A stretch of DNA of 64,000 nt from Hevea brasiliensis (lineage: Eukaryota > Streptophyta > Magnoliopsida > Malpighiales > Euphorbiaceae): positions 4,554,103 through 4,618,102 of the forward strand of contig NC_079502.1 of the NCBI RefSeq assembly GCF_030052815.1. The letters are read 5' to 3'. Each line of letters begins with the position of its first letter. Within the stretch, counting starts at the first letter, position 1. Below the pieces are notes generated by a model, which was not told the origin of the DNA, ran no database searches, and was given only the letters and a program-made list of their open reading frames with translations. The position numbers were made by a program, and so were the translations under genes. Positions 23,801 to 34,589 of this stretch are shown piece by piece.

Positions 23801-24309
23801 TTCCTTTAATCAGGGAACGATTGAAAACAGTTTTCAGTAGGCAGAAGAGTTATGCAGACCCCAGACGAAGGGATGTGGAGTTTGCAGTAGGCGACTACGT
23901 ATTCCTGAAGGTTTCTCCGATGAAGGGAGTCATGAGATTTGAAAAGAAGGGCAAGTTGGCACCTCGGTATATTGGACCTTTTGAGGTTATTGATAGAGTT
24001 GGAGCAGTTGCCTACCGGTTGGAGCTACCACCTAACCTTTCTCATGTTCATCTTGTGTTTCACATCTCCAAGCTCAGGAAATACATACCTGATCCTTCTC
24101 ATGTGCTACAGCCGGATGTAGTAGAACTGAAAGAAAACTTGACGTTTGAGGAGCAACCTGTAGCCATAGTGGACTACCAAGTGAGGCATCTAAGATCAAA
24201 ACAGATCCCTATGGTTAAGGTTTTGTGGAGGAGCCAGTCAGTGGAAGAGTGCACTTGGGAGTCAGAGCGGGACATGCGTAGCAAGTACCCTTATCTATTC
24301 AATGTGTAA
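20820..24309 (+). pseudogene. Tekay-type pol with chromodomain (broken)
   Basis: Domain order on the plus strand: aspartic protease with [10 protein letters not shown] (about 20950-20985), reverse transcriptase (about 21540-22060, catalytic FIDD at 21959-21970), RNase H (about 22390-22740), integrase with zinc-binding region (about 23090-23190) and core (23240-23700), and a C-terminal chromodomain (about 24140-24300, W-x-EECTWE). Stops: TAG 21740-21742, TGA 22007-22009, TAA 23048-23050, TAG 23099-23101 and TGA 23297-23299, plus a disrupted stretch near 23540-23560. The protein segment from 23548 to 24309 is still open. The chromodomain normally steers integration to heterochromatin, which fits the self-nesting seen at 36 kb. 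Confidence 0.88.
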
Positions 24310-24357
24310 TCCTGTACTTTATTCTGCCTTGTGTAAAATTCGAGGACGAATTTTCTG

Positions 24358-24371
24358 TAAGGGGCGAAGAA
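24358..24371 (+). other. Tekay-type polypurine tract
   Basis: AAGGGGCGAAGAA ends directly before the 3' LTR start TGTAATACCCC at 24372. Confidence 0.75.
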
Positions 24372-26991
24372 TGTAATACCCCTAATTTTTAAATTTATTA
24401 TTTTTGGGTAAATATTGATATTTTATTTTATTTGAATTTTAGAAAATTATTTGAAATTTTTCGAATTTTAGAAATCGAATTCGATTTTCCGAAAATAAAA
24501 ACTTTGATGATTTTTAAAAATTAATTTAAAGACCACGTGGCAAAAACTAAAAATATATTTGGGGTCTATGAATTTTTTTGAGTTTTCTAGAATTTTTTCT
24601 GAATTTTTGAACCTTGTTTTCGGTCCCAAGGCAGAGTAAAAATTCAAAATTTTGTATCTTGAATCGAACCGGTCGAATCGGATCGGTTTCTTCTTCCTTT
24701 TTCTTTCTCCCCGCGTGCGTCCCGACCTCTCCTTCTCTCTCTCCCGTTTTCTCTCTCCTCCCTCCTCCCCTCGCCGGCCAGCCGCCACCCAGCCCTCCCC
24801 ACCTCGCCGGCGCGCCACCCCAGCCTCCCCCCATCGCCGGCCGCCGCCTGGAACGCCGGGAAACCGTGCGCGAAGCCGTAGGACGTGCAACGCGCTGCTT
24901 CGTCTTCCAGGTAGAAATTCGGCCGATCTGGCCACCGATTGGGCCGAGTCTTGTGTCAAACAACATCTACACCTTGAGAGCTTTCCATAGACACCAAGAA
25001 CACTAAAATCCATTGAGCGATTTGTCCAAGTCTGGGAAGTTTTAGCCTATTTTGACTTTTGGGCTAGATTTCTCGCAAACCGTGAACCCCACGAGGAAAT
25101 CGAGAGTACCAGAGCGCTCCACTCGTCGAGAGCTTCGCGGCAATATAAATTTTCAAATTTTTCGACACCGTTTTTCGATGGGTCCCACGAAACTTCGTAG
25201 TGTTTTTCCGAGTATTAAATGAGCTTAGAAAATTTCGTAAAATTTATGTACTAACCCCCGTGTTGTGAGCTTCGTGTAGGTATCTTCAATTCGTGAAAAT
25301 TCGATAGTTGTCTGGGTCTGTAAATTTCCGGCCAGACAGACCGGCTACTGAAAAAGTCTTGGAATTGGATCGAGATTTTAGCTACCCCACCATTGTCAGA
25401 CGCCTCGAGCGCGTTCCTGAGATTGGAATCGGCATAGGTAAACCCGAACCTTGCTTTTTCATAATTTTTTAGTACTTAAATGGGATTAAAAATCCATAAA
25501 ATATTCATGGTAGCTCAGAAAATTATGATTCTTTTTGCATTAGCCTAGTAATATTGCTAAGGACCACGGGCCAAAGTTTTAGAATTTTTAGAGTTTATTT
25601 GGGTAGTTTTTGCAAAAAGGGTCAATAATAAGGACTAAACTGTAATTTTACATATTGTGATTGATGATTGTTTGGATGGGCCCAGGAGGGGCTGTGTGAT
25701 ATGATTGAGTTGTGGGTGTATGGTTGGTGGATATAGAAGTGTGTTTTAAACCCATTTGCAGGTTGGGTAGGTCCTAGGTATAAGAGAGACTCTGCCGGAT
25801 TTTCGGCACGACTTAGGACGTATTTGGTCTTTTCTTAGTTTGTTTTGAGTCAATTGTATTAAATAATTGTAATAAAATTGTCAGGTGAGCCGGGACAGCC
25901 TTCTTCCTTTACCCAGCCGCCACAGTGACTACTATCAAGTCTGTGAGTAAAATATTAATTTTAATTGTAATTTCAATATTATTATATGTTCAAGCATGCC
26001 CATGCATCACTTATATGCATATATCTATGTAGTTAAACTCTAGGCACATTTTATATTGCATTCACAACTGTTAAAGTGCTATGGATGTTGTTGTGGTAAT
26101 TTGGAGTAGTGTGCGTGCGTTGGTGTGCGTGTGATGTGGTGTTGACTATGGATAGGACGGGTAGACACGGCTTGAGATCTTCGCTTGGACCCGGTCCTTC
26201 GGGGTAGACACGGCTTGAGTTCTTCGCTGGGACCCCGATTTGGTTTATTAAGCGAAAGTCTGGCTTGAGTTCTTCGCTGGCACAGGTTGGATTTAAGAGA
26301 GCTGCATAGGGGATCAGCTCCCATATATTTATGATTTGACATTACTGGGTGTGTGAGTGCTCCAAATTACCTTTTTGCTGTTATGATATGAAAATATTGC
26401 TGATGTTGCATTTCACTCTACAGGGTGCATTAGTTTTAGATAGTTATAGAGATTATGGTTAAAATTGATATTTTACTCTTTGAGTCGAACGCTCACTCCT
26501 GTTCAATATTTTTCCAGGCCACAAGAGGATATTTTTGAGGTTAACCAGCTTTTCTCCCTCGCAGGTCGTTTATTAATGTTTGTATAAACCTGTTAACTCT
26601 TAGAATTTTCGCTTGTGTTAGAAATATTTATTTGAATTGGGTCTGTAATATAAATTGTTATTTTGGACCTATAAACTTATTATTTTATGCATGTGTGTTG
26701 GGCTGGATGAGGGAGCTGAGCTCCTATTTATTTTTATGTTGTTATGAGTATGCGGAGGGTGAGCTGAGCTCCCCAATTGATTATATATTGTGTTTACATG
26801 TCGGGTGAGTCAAAAACTCCCCGTTGAAAGGTCAATTTTATGGCCGGACTCTGTTCGGTTGAATTCTTGAAATTGGGCCCAAATGGGCCTTAGAGTTGAG
26901 TTAAGGAATAATTAGGCTTACTACGGGCCTTGAGGGTTTTAGGCTGGTCCAGGTCCTAGTGTCAGTCCGGCCCACAGATTGGGTCGTGACA
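24372..26991 (+). repeat. Tekay-type 3' LTR
   Basis: Uninterrupted 2620-bp LTR, TGTAATACCCC to GGGTCGTGACA. It gives the reference against which the interrupted 5' LTR and the minus-strand solo LTR were aligned. It contains the same CT/GC-rich island at about 24690-24920 and the three-copy 20-mer near 26166-26280. Confidence 0.92.
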
Positions 26992-26996
26992 ATTTA
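26992..26996. other. Target-site duplication ATTTA, right, of Tekay-type element
   Basis: Matches 1591-1595; host sequence shared with unit B resumes here. Confidence 0.9.
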
Positions 26997-28490
26997 AATT
27001 TGTGAAGCCTAAAAAGAATTTCAAAATCATTGAATTAAAATTAGCTAATAATTTTAATAAAGGCTACAAAAAATTTTAAAAATTAGATACAACTTTTTTA
27101 CAAATCACATATAAATTGGATGAAGTATATATTTAAAAATTACAAATATAAATTATAATAAGCATGTCATTAAATTGATATATGTGGTCACTTTTATATA
27201 TATATAAATTAGAAAAAATGGTCAATTGGGATCCATATATATATAATAGAAAAAATGGTCATTTGGGATCCATCATTAGTGCATTATATATCTTGCATGA
27301 CCTTGCTAAAGGCAAGCCATTATTGAGTTTGTAGTGGAATGAGTAGCTAGCCGGACTAGATAAGTCATATACTATACTATATAATATAATACGGTTTGGA
27401 TAATCTTACTTAATTAACTTCTCTAATTTCATATTCTAATTATTAAATGTAAAGGAAAGTAGTTAAGATGCCTTTGGATGGAAAGACGATATTACCCTTA
27501 ACAAAATACTTGTTGAAGCATTTTTGCAAAGGGTTTATTAGTCCTTTGATCATATCAAATTAAATAACTAAATTAGGAAGTGTCCAAGCGGCCACAAGTT
27601 ATTGTTAGACTTGTCACTTTAATGCATAATCCAACAACAAAACTGGAATGGAGGTTGGTGGTCTTAGGTTCTACTAAATTCCAGACAAAAGAAATTGGCC
27701 AATGGAGCAGTCACTCAGCTCAGTGAAAGCCATAATATATATAGATTCTAATTGCCTAATTTGTTTAATGCTAAATAAGAATTTATTCTGTTTAGTAATA
27801 GCTTTTAAGATAACATTAATAAGAACTAGAGCGGTAGGTAAAGATCAACAATTTTTTATTACAATCGAAAAATCAAATTATATTGATGCTAATTAATTTA
27901 GTCTATTTAATTTGATTAATTTTTTTAAGAATTTCAATTTTTTAGTTCAATTTGATTATATTTCCAAATTAATTGAAAAAAAATTTTAACTGAACTGAAT
28001 GTTTAAAGTATTTTTCTTTTCTCTAGCTCACTAATTCAGACTCAGAGTTTAGCATTCGAAGGCCTAAACTTTTCGGTATAGGTCTTTACTCCATTCAAAA
28101 TAGCAAGTTCATACACAAAATTAAATAAAAAAAATAAAAAAAAATTCCATTCAATTTAATTTTATCTAGCTAGTCAGTTCGGTTAATTATAATAAAACTA
28201 TTTAGTTTTTGATTTCCCTAGCTAGTCAGTTCGGTCTTTGCATATTTTCCCTTCTTCTTTATTGACTACATCCTAGTTTGATAGATAGAAAGCAGAAAAG
28301 GTTCCAATCATTACACATGGTACTTTAAGGCATCTTTACCAGGAGCCAGTCACTCTCATCTTCTTTCCTGCACAAAGAGGAACAAGCATTAATCAATTAC
28401 TGTTAGCTTGGAGGAAAAAAAGAGAGAGAGCCCAAAATTTTATTAGCTTAAAAGATTCCTCTTCTTTTAGCCCCACCAAAGGATAGGCAC
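26997..28490. other. AT-rich intergenic region upstream of NRT2.5-like gene, unit A
   Basis: No gene is seen. It matches 57028-58502 of unit B with small indels. Unit A lacks about 25 bp next to the insertion site and has an extra tandem copy of about 40 bp at 27200-27271 (AGAAAAAATGGTCAATTGGG words). The short plus-strand frame at 27702-27896 is not conserved at protein level in a gene-like way and is rejected. Confidence 0.6.
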
Positions 28491-30069
28491 ATGGAAGTGG
28501 AAACTACTGGGACGGGATTTCAGACTCAAAAATTTGCTCTTCCTGTGGACTCAGAGCACAAGGCAACTGAATTCCGGTTATTCTCTATAGCAGCTCCCCA
28601 CATGCGGGCATTTCATTTGTCTTGGGCGTCTTTCTTCTCTTGTTTTGTGTCCACTTTTGCTGCTCCACCTCTCCTTCCCATAATACGTGACAACCTCAAT
28701 CTCACAGCCACAGACATTGGCAATGCAGGTATTGCATCCGTCTCTGGTGCTGTCTTTGCGAGAATTGCCGTGGGACTGCCTGTGACCTTTTTGGACCCCG
28801 TATTGCCTCTGCTTCACTGATACTCCTTACAGCACCAGCGGTCTACTTCACTTCCGTTGTCTCATCACCTGTTTCTTTTCTCCTCGTACGTTTTTTCATG
28901 GGCTTCTCCCTTGCCACTTTTGTCTCAACTCAATTCTGGATGAGCTCCATGTTTTCAGCCCCAGTAGTTGGCACCGCTAATGGCGTTGCAGGTGGCTGGG
29001 GCAACCTTGGTGGTGGAGCAACACAGCTGATTATGCCCCTTGTGTTTGGCCTAATCCGCGACATCGGAGCAGAAGAAATTTACAGCTTGGGGAATTGCAT
29101 TTTTCGTCCCTGCCCTGTTTCAAATGTTATCAGCATTTGCAGTATTGATCTTTGGCCAGGATCTGCCAGATGGGAACTTCAGGAGGCTACAGAAATCAGG
29201 GGATAAAGCCAAAGATAAATTCTCAAACGTCTTCTATCATGGGGTTACAAATTACAGAGGGTGGATCCTGGCATTAACTTACGGGTACTGTTTTGGGGTG
29301 GAGCTGACAATTGACAATATAATAGCAGAATATTTTTACGATAGATTTGATCTGAAACTACACACAGCAGGAATTATTGCAGCAAGTTTTGGATTAGTAA
29401 ATATCGTTTCTAGACCAGCTGGAGGACTGATTTCAGATGTACTGGCAACGAGGTTTGCAATGAGGAGGTGTACTCTGCATCATTCTTGGACGAGTGGGAT
29501 CCTTAACTTCATCCATCGCAGTGATGATTGCTTTCTCTTTCTTCTGCCAAGCGGCATGTGGGCTAACGTTTGGTGTGGTTCCTTTTGTCTCTAGGAGGTA
29601 ATTAAGATTTCTACTCCCACTTAATCCCATTTCTATCTCAGAGTTTAAATTCTAATAATACAACCATGTCTCATTCTTCAGGTCATTAGGGCTAATATCT
29701 GGTATGACAGGAGGTGGTGGAAGTGTGGGTGCAGTTCTTACACAGCTAATTTTCTTCAAAGGATCCAGATACTCCAAAGAAAGGGGCATAACACTCATGG
29801 GTATCATGATTATATGCTGCACTCTATCAATATGTCTAATATACTTCCCGCAATGGGGTGGAATGTTTTGTGGACCATCATCTAAAAAGATTGCTACAGA
29901 AGAAGACTATTACACGTGTGAATGGAATTCAAAGGAGAAGGAGCAAGGATTACATCAGGCAAGCTTAAAATATGCTGATAACAGTAGAAGTGAAAGAGGA
30001 AGTGAAAGAGACAGAAGAGCAGACTCTGAAACCAGGCCACCTGATCAGACCTCATCTACAAACGTCTAG
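28491..30069 (+). pseudogene. NRT2.5: High-affinity nitrate transporter NRT2.5-like, copy A
   Basis: Related to plasma-membrane NRT2 nitrate importers (major facilitator, nitrate/nitrite porter group, 12 membrane segments). The N-terminus ([39 protein letters not shown]) and C-terminus ([15 protein letters not shown]) most resemble Arabidopsis NRT2.5. The transporter signature AGGWGNLGGGATQ is present. Exon 1 is 28491-29597, an 84-bp GT/AG intron follows (29598-29681), exon 2 is 29682-30069. Breaks: loss of one base near 28773, gain of one near 29073 (both shared with copy B), TGA at 28818-28820 in the shifted frame, and a copy-A-only 38-bp deletion near 29465. As written it cannot make a full transporter. 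Confidence 0.85.
29598..29681 (+). other. NRT2.5-like intron, copy A
   Basis: GTAATTAAG...CTTCAG, 84 bp. It splits an Arg-Arg|Ser junction with phase 2. Copy B has the same intron at 59648-59733 (86 bp). Confidence 0.8.
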
Positions 30070-31056
30070 TCTATGTACTTCAGTTTCTCAAATATGAGCT
30101 TAGCAAGTAAAGGTAATGTCCATCTGTGATATTCAAGTTCCAGATTGCAAACTGTAAAAGCATTTGATAAGTAGTCTAAATCATCTCGAAGACCTTATGC
30201 ATCCATATTTTCTATTAAGGCAAGCACTTAGGCTCTTCTTTCTTCCAAGCCATATTGCAGTGTTAACAAAAACTTTTTGCATGGGTATCTGAAACTTTTC
30301 ATTCCTTTAATCCAGACATGGATGGTTTTCCCTTAGATGAAGAAGGTGAATTAAATTAAATAGACATGAAGGCTGATCCATGGCTGACATTTAAAGAGAG
30401 AAGAAACTATCATCTATTAACTAGTCATTGCATCTGGTTTCATAACAATATTCTTCTCATTAGCATCGTTATCCCTTGAATTGAAAGACAATAGACCTGC
30501 CAACTCACACTCCTCCCTTAGGTATAGATTCTATGTCTGCCACTGGTTGGGTATGCCAAAGAAGATATCTAAGATAGTGAAATACAAAAGCAAATTGATT
30601 TTGGGCACTATCAGATATAAATATTAGCCAAAAAGCATGTAAATACAAAGCAAGTTACAGTCTCTTACATTGGAATGAATCATATTTAAAACTGAATGCA
30701 ACAAAAATTCTGATCCCATGGTCTATCTATAGAGAGATTATATTCTAATTAACCTCTGTTACGATCCCACATTGTTGCTAAACAACTTGTTAGAGGTTAA
30801 TAACTCCTTAAACACTTTCCTTTTATAAATTGATTTTCAATGGTGAATTCTACCTAGAGGGTCATCCTCCTGTGTTGGCCCATGAGATACTTTATTATTA
30901 AAGATTTTAGCTAATAGGATTGAAATATATATATTTTTTTCTTAGATGATTAAGAGGCCAGTTTAATCCCACATACACACAATGAAAGAAATCATCATAA
31001 TGGTATATATTCTATGCATATAAAATTAATTAAATCAATGGGATTGCTTTACATTG
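30070..31056. other. 3' flank of NRT2.5-like copy A
   Basis: Non-coding, nearly identical to 60119-61099. It probably includes the 3' UTR. No gene is seen. Confidence 0.55.
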
Positions 31057-31806
31057 GACAAATTACTATTTAGTCTTTATATTGTATTTTTCTTTTGTTA
31101 AACTGTTTAGCCCCTCCGTTAATTTTTTTTGTTAGTCAATATTGGTTAAACTACTATTTGATTCATCTATTTTAGTGAAATTAATTAGTTAGTCTCTATA
31201 TTTTAAAAAATTCATTAGTTAGTCCCTATAATCCCTATAATTTGACTCTATTAATTATTTAGTCACATAATTATTTCTCTCTCATATTTCTTCTCTTCTA
31301 CATCCATATTCTTCTTCCCCTCATCCTCTATTTGTTTTTATCTGTTGATAAAAATGGTACAAGACTACACAGAAAAATTTATCAACTTTCTTGAATTTCT
31401 AAGTAATCAAGAAAAATTATTTTCTAGTAAAGAAAACACAAAAATGATATTTAAGGAATTGGAAATTTAAAAAAAAAATTATAAATTTATATTTAGTCTC
31501 CACATAACAAAATTTCTATTTTTATCTAATAATATATTTTTTAAAATATATGAACTAATTAATTAATTTAACTAAAATAGAGAGATTAAATAGTAGTATT
31601 TTTCAAAATATAGAATCAACTAATTAAATTTCTTAAAATAAAGAAACTAAATAGTAATTTGAATAATATGAATAACAAAAAATTTAATAGAATGACTAAA
31701 TAGTTTAACAGAAGCAAAGCATGAGGACTAAATAGTATATTTTTCAAAATATAGGAATTAAATAATTAATTTTAATAAAATACAAAGATTAACCAATAAT
31801 TTTCCC
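31057..31806. mobile_element. Fold-back / MITE-like element, unit A
   Basis: The left half and the inverted right half share words such as ACTATTTAGTC, TTAGTTAGTC and CTATATTTT, giving long imperfect inverted repeats (about 70-80% by eye) around an AT-rich centre. No coding capacity. Unit B has the same element at 61100-61899 with a centre of about 55 bp that is missing here between short direct repeats. Class and exact ends are uncertain. Confidence 0.5.
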
Positions 31807-32069
31807 TTACATTTATTTAACCACAATATCTCAAACACTTTTTTTTTTCCGAAGAATGCCTCAAACACTTGACAACTACTCTTGGAAATCTAAATAATAA
31901 ACTAAAGAATAAGAACCTAGCCAAGGTACATATTATTCAAGAGGCATTTGGATTACTAATGCTAATCTTCATATACACTAATTAACTAGTAACTAACAAC
32001 TTAATGATGAGTTTCACAAAATTGAAACAAGCCAGGAGTCACGTAGCTGGAGAAAATGGTAAGAATTTC
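31807..32069. other. Short AT-rich spacer downstream of CRP2 copy A
   Basis: No gene seen; matches unit B 61900-62165. Confidence 0.4.
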
Positions 32070-32513
32070 CTAATCATGTCCACCAAAACAATCTTTAGTC
32101 CATACTCTGAAAATACCACCGCAACCTTGGACCCGTGGAATGTCTTGACCAAACGAAGACTCAGTCCAACAAAAACCCGCATTAAGCACGGTTTCTGCAC
32201 AGTTCCCAAGGTCAGGGATTTGATAGGCTGGGACTTGAGGAGGTGGCAGTGAGATTCCAGGATTTGTTGGGAGTTGAGGCGTTGATGGTGAGAATGGAAC
32301 TGGATTTTGAATTGCTGGTGCGGTAGGGCTGGGGACGAAAGGGTTTGGCAAATTGGATTGGCATTGGCGTATACATGTGCAATATCTATCATTTGAACCT
32401 CGCCCCATCTGAACCCATCTTACCTCATATGGGAGCCCAGAACAATAAGCAGAACAGCCACAGTCTGCATTTGTGGCTTCTGACCTACCACTAACTTGTG
32501 CTACTTGTGACAC
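32070..32513 (-). pseudogene. Cysteine-rich protein CRP2, copy A (no start, two Cys lost)
   Basis: A paralogue of CRP1 at 33166-33642. The frame encodes the mature-type sequence (DCGC near the start, a Pro/Ser-rich linker, a C-terminal Cys domain) and ends with TAG at 32070-32072. There is no ATG and no signal peptide; the frame opens upstream at a GTG only, and I could not find an upstream exon. Compared with copy B, two cysteines are replaced (CSGLPYE for CSGCPYE; CIRQCQ for CICQCQ), and the CC pair of CRP1 is CG here. It is probably a relic of a secreted protein. Function unknown. Confidence 0.6.
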
Positions 32514-33165
32514 ATGAATTTTAAAGGAAAGTATCTCTTTCTTCCTTTGATTATGTAATGGGTGGGAACGAGTCTGTCACTTGTCGAACAATATGAATTT
32601 AATATACATATTAGTTTTATTATATAAATTTTACTCACAGTATTGGTATACTGCTTGTTTGCGGGAAAAAAAAAAAAAATGTTAGTGACCGTGGGCGTGG
32701 GGTACTGGGGATTAAAGTGTCTGCTGGGCGGTGCATGCTTGTTCAACAACCACCAACACCACCACCGCATTCACCATAAAACGTAGAAACGGGGTGCATA
32801 TATAAAATAGCCATTCAATTAAATGGAGTTTGCAAGTAGAAATTTTCAGTAAAAAATTGAAATCGTTTGAGGTTTTTTTTTGTCGAAGATAAATATAAAC
32901 ATAAAAATTCAGAAAAGAAATATGCTTCTTAGTAAAATTATGATCAATTTCATTAATATATCATCTAAGATAAGAAATAAAGAAAATAAATAAATATAAA
33001 TTCAAATATATTATAAGATAAAGTTACCAAAATGCCTAAAACATCTAACAACTAATTAAAATCTAAATAATATACTAATAAAATAATATTGATTAAGATA
33101 GCTAAGATCCTAATATTGAGGCATTTGTCTTCAAATATATATACTAATAAAGAAATACTAATTGA
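32514..33165. other. Intergenic region between CRP2 and CRP1, unit A
   Basis: AT-rich; no gene supported. The minus-strand open frame 32501-32770 starts with Trp-rich low-complexity translation and has no start context or domain; rejected. Confidence 0.5.
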
Positions 33166-33642
33166 CTAATGTTGAGTTGAGCAATATTGAACCAAAGCAG
33201 GAGGTACCCAGTGAGAGACAATGCTAGGAATTCTCTGATCTCCACCAAAGCAATCGTCAGCCCATTGCTTAAACACACTGCAACATCCTTGAGCCATTGG
33301 AACATTTTGAAAAGCAGTACCTAAGGAAGCTTCAGCCCAACAAAAGCCCAAATTAACCGCAGATGCTGCACAGGCTGGAGACAATGCCAATGGTACACTT
33401 GGGACTCGAGGGGTTGATGGTGCTGGTAGGTTGGGGCTAGGGAAAGAAGGGTTTGATGGGCATTGGCATACACATGTGCATTGACTCCCGATTGAACCTC
33501 TCCCAATTTGAAACGTCCTTATTTCATAAGGGCACCCAAAACAAGAAGCAGTGCAGCCACAATCATCTCCAGATGCAGCCTCTGAAAGCCTTGCTAAGCA
33601 CACAAGCACGAGAACAAATATCAACCCAATTGAAGACCTCAT
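33166..33642 (-). CDS. Secreted cysteine-rich protein CRP1, copy A
   Basis: A single-exon protein of 158 residues. Residues 1-22 are a clear signal peptide (SSIGLIFVLVLVCLARLSEA). The mature part has eight Cys at 28, 30, 34, 37, 55, 57, 59 and 61 (a CGC...C..C and a CTCVCQC module), a Pro/Ser linker (62-89), and a second domain with Cys at 91, 101, 120, 121, 131 and 154. The C-x9-C-x18-CC-x9-C pattern resembles plant prolamin-like (ECA1-type) secreted proteins, a tentative match. A TATA box CTATAAATAG lies 75-84 bp upstream. Copy B differs by one residue (Gln136 here, Glu there). Expected to be secreted; the function is unknown. Confidence 0.8.
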   Translation of the reverse strand: MRSSIGLIFVLVLVCLARLSEAASGDDCGCTASCFGCPYEIRTFQIGRGSIGSQCTCVCQCPSNPSFPSPNLPAPSTPRVPSVPLALSPACAASAVNLGFCWAEASLGTAFQNVPMAQGCCSVFKQWADDCFGGDQRIPSIVSHWVPPALVQYCSTQH

Positions 33643-33716
33643 CTTTCTTTTTGCTACAATATCTCTTCTTGCATATACTTTAGTGTGATTTTGTTTTTGT
33701 TGAGCAGCTAGCTCGG

Positions 33717-33726
33717 CTATTTATAG
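33717..33726 (-). promoter_or_regulatory. TATA box of CRP1 copy A
   Basis: CTATAAATAG on the minus strand, 75-84 bp upstream of the CRP1 start codon, a normal plant spacing. Identical in unit B at 63838-63847. Confidence 0.7.
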
Positions 33727-34521
33727 CATACCCATCAAATATTTTGAATTTATCACAATAATCAAGATTGAATTGTATTTTAATTCTTTTACCGTTTAAT
33801 ATGATGAATTTCTACCATAATTTAATTATAATATTTGAATTACAAAGGGAAACTATATGTGGTACAAGCTTATCATTTAATATTTTCAAGCAGAAAATTA
33901 ATTTATAATTGTAATTCTACGACCCAATTTACTATTAATATAAGATAAAATCATATATTTAATAAATAAATTCTATTATATATTTTATATTTTGACATCG
34001 TGTTATCATGAATTAATTTTATAATAAGATCAAATTGTTATGCAAACAAAGTCCTTCATAGTATCTACTTACGTTCTCTCTTTATTTAATATAATTAATT
34101 ATTTTTTATTTATAAACATTTAAATACTTTAATTTAATTTCTTTTATAAAACGTTAGTTGGATGAGATAAGATAATCATGTTATTTACAATATTAGGACT
34201 CATTAAAACAAGAACCAATTCAATTAAATATTAGATTTACTGACTGCATGTTCACATAGGTATTTTTAAATTCATTTATTATTGTAGTATTAATATATTA
34301 AAATTTTAATTTTTATAATTATATTTAATTAATCTGATTTATTCGAATTGACTAAAAAAAATTGATACTAGTTGGATTAAACTAGGAAACCAAGCTAGCC
34401 TTTTAAAATTCAATTTAGTTTTTTTATTTTATTTTTTTATCATTAATATGTTATTTAAAAAAAAATTAAGCATGTAGAAAGGTTTATTTTGATAGAGTTA
34501 ATTTAATTGAATTTTATATAC

Positions 34522-34589
<68 letters not shown>

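Larger units (their letters stand above)
1596..26991 (+). mobile_element. Ty3/gypsy Tekay-type chromovirus, interrupted by an Athila element
   Basis: A complete but dead LTR retrotransposon. Its footprint is 25.4 kb, of which about 10.6 kb is its own: 5' LTR in two pieces (1596-3595 and 18419-19079), internal region 19080-24371, 3' LTR 24372-26991. The order gag, protease, RT, RNase H, integrase, then a C-terminal chromodomain is seen in broken frames and is diagnostic of chromoviruses. Long 2.6-kb LTRs and an initiator-Met-type primer site suggest the Tekay/Del clade, which is an inference. A 5-bp target duplication ATTTA flanks it. gag and pol carry many stops and frameshifts, so it cannot move on its own. 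Confidence 0.9.

Noticed and set aside
27702..27896. Small plus-strand frame upstream of NRT2.5 (also 57719-57913)
   Set aside because: AT-rich, differing between units by non-synonymous changes at a high rate, no domain, and no transcript-like structure.
28578..28817. Minus-strand frame inside NRT2.5 (also 58590-58829)
   Set aside because: Antisense shadow of the transporter exon.
32501..32770. Minus-strand frame upstream of CRP2 as a possible signal-peptide exon
   Set aside because: It translates to Trp- and Phe-rich low-complexity sequence in a different frame, with no signal-peptide layout or splice donor that would join CRP2.
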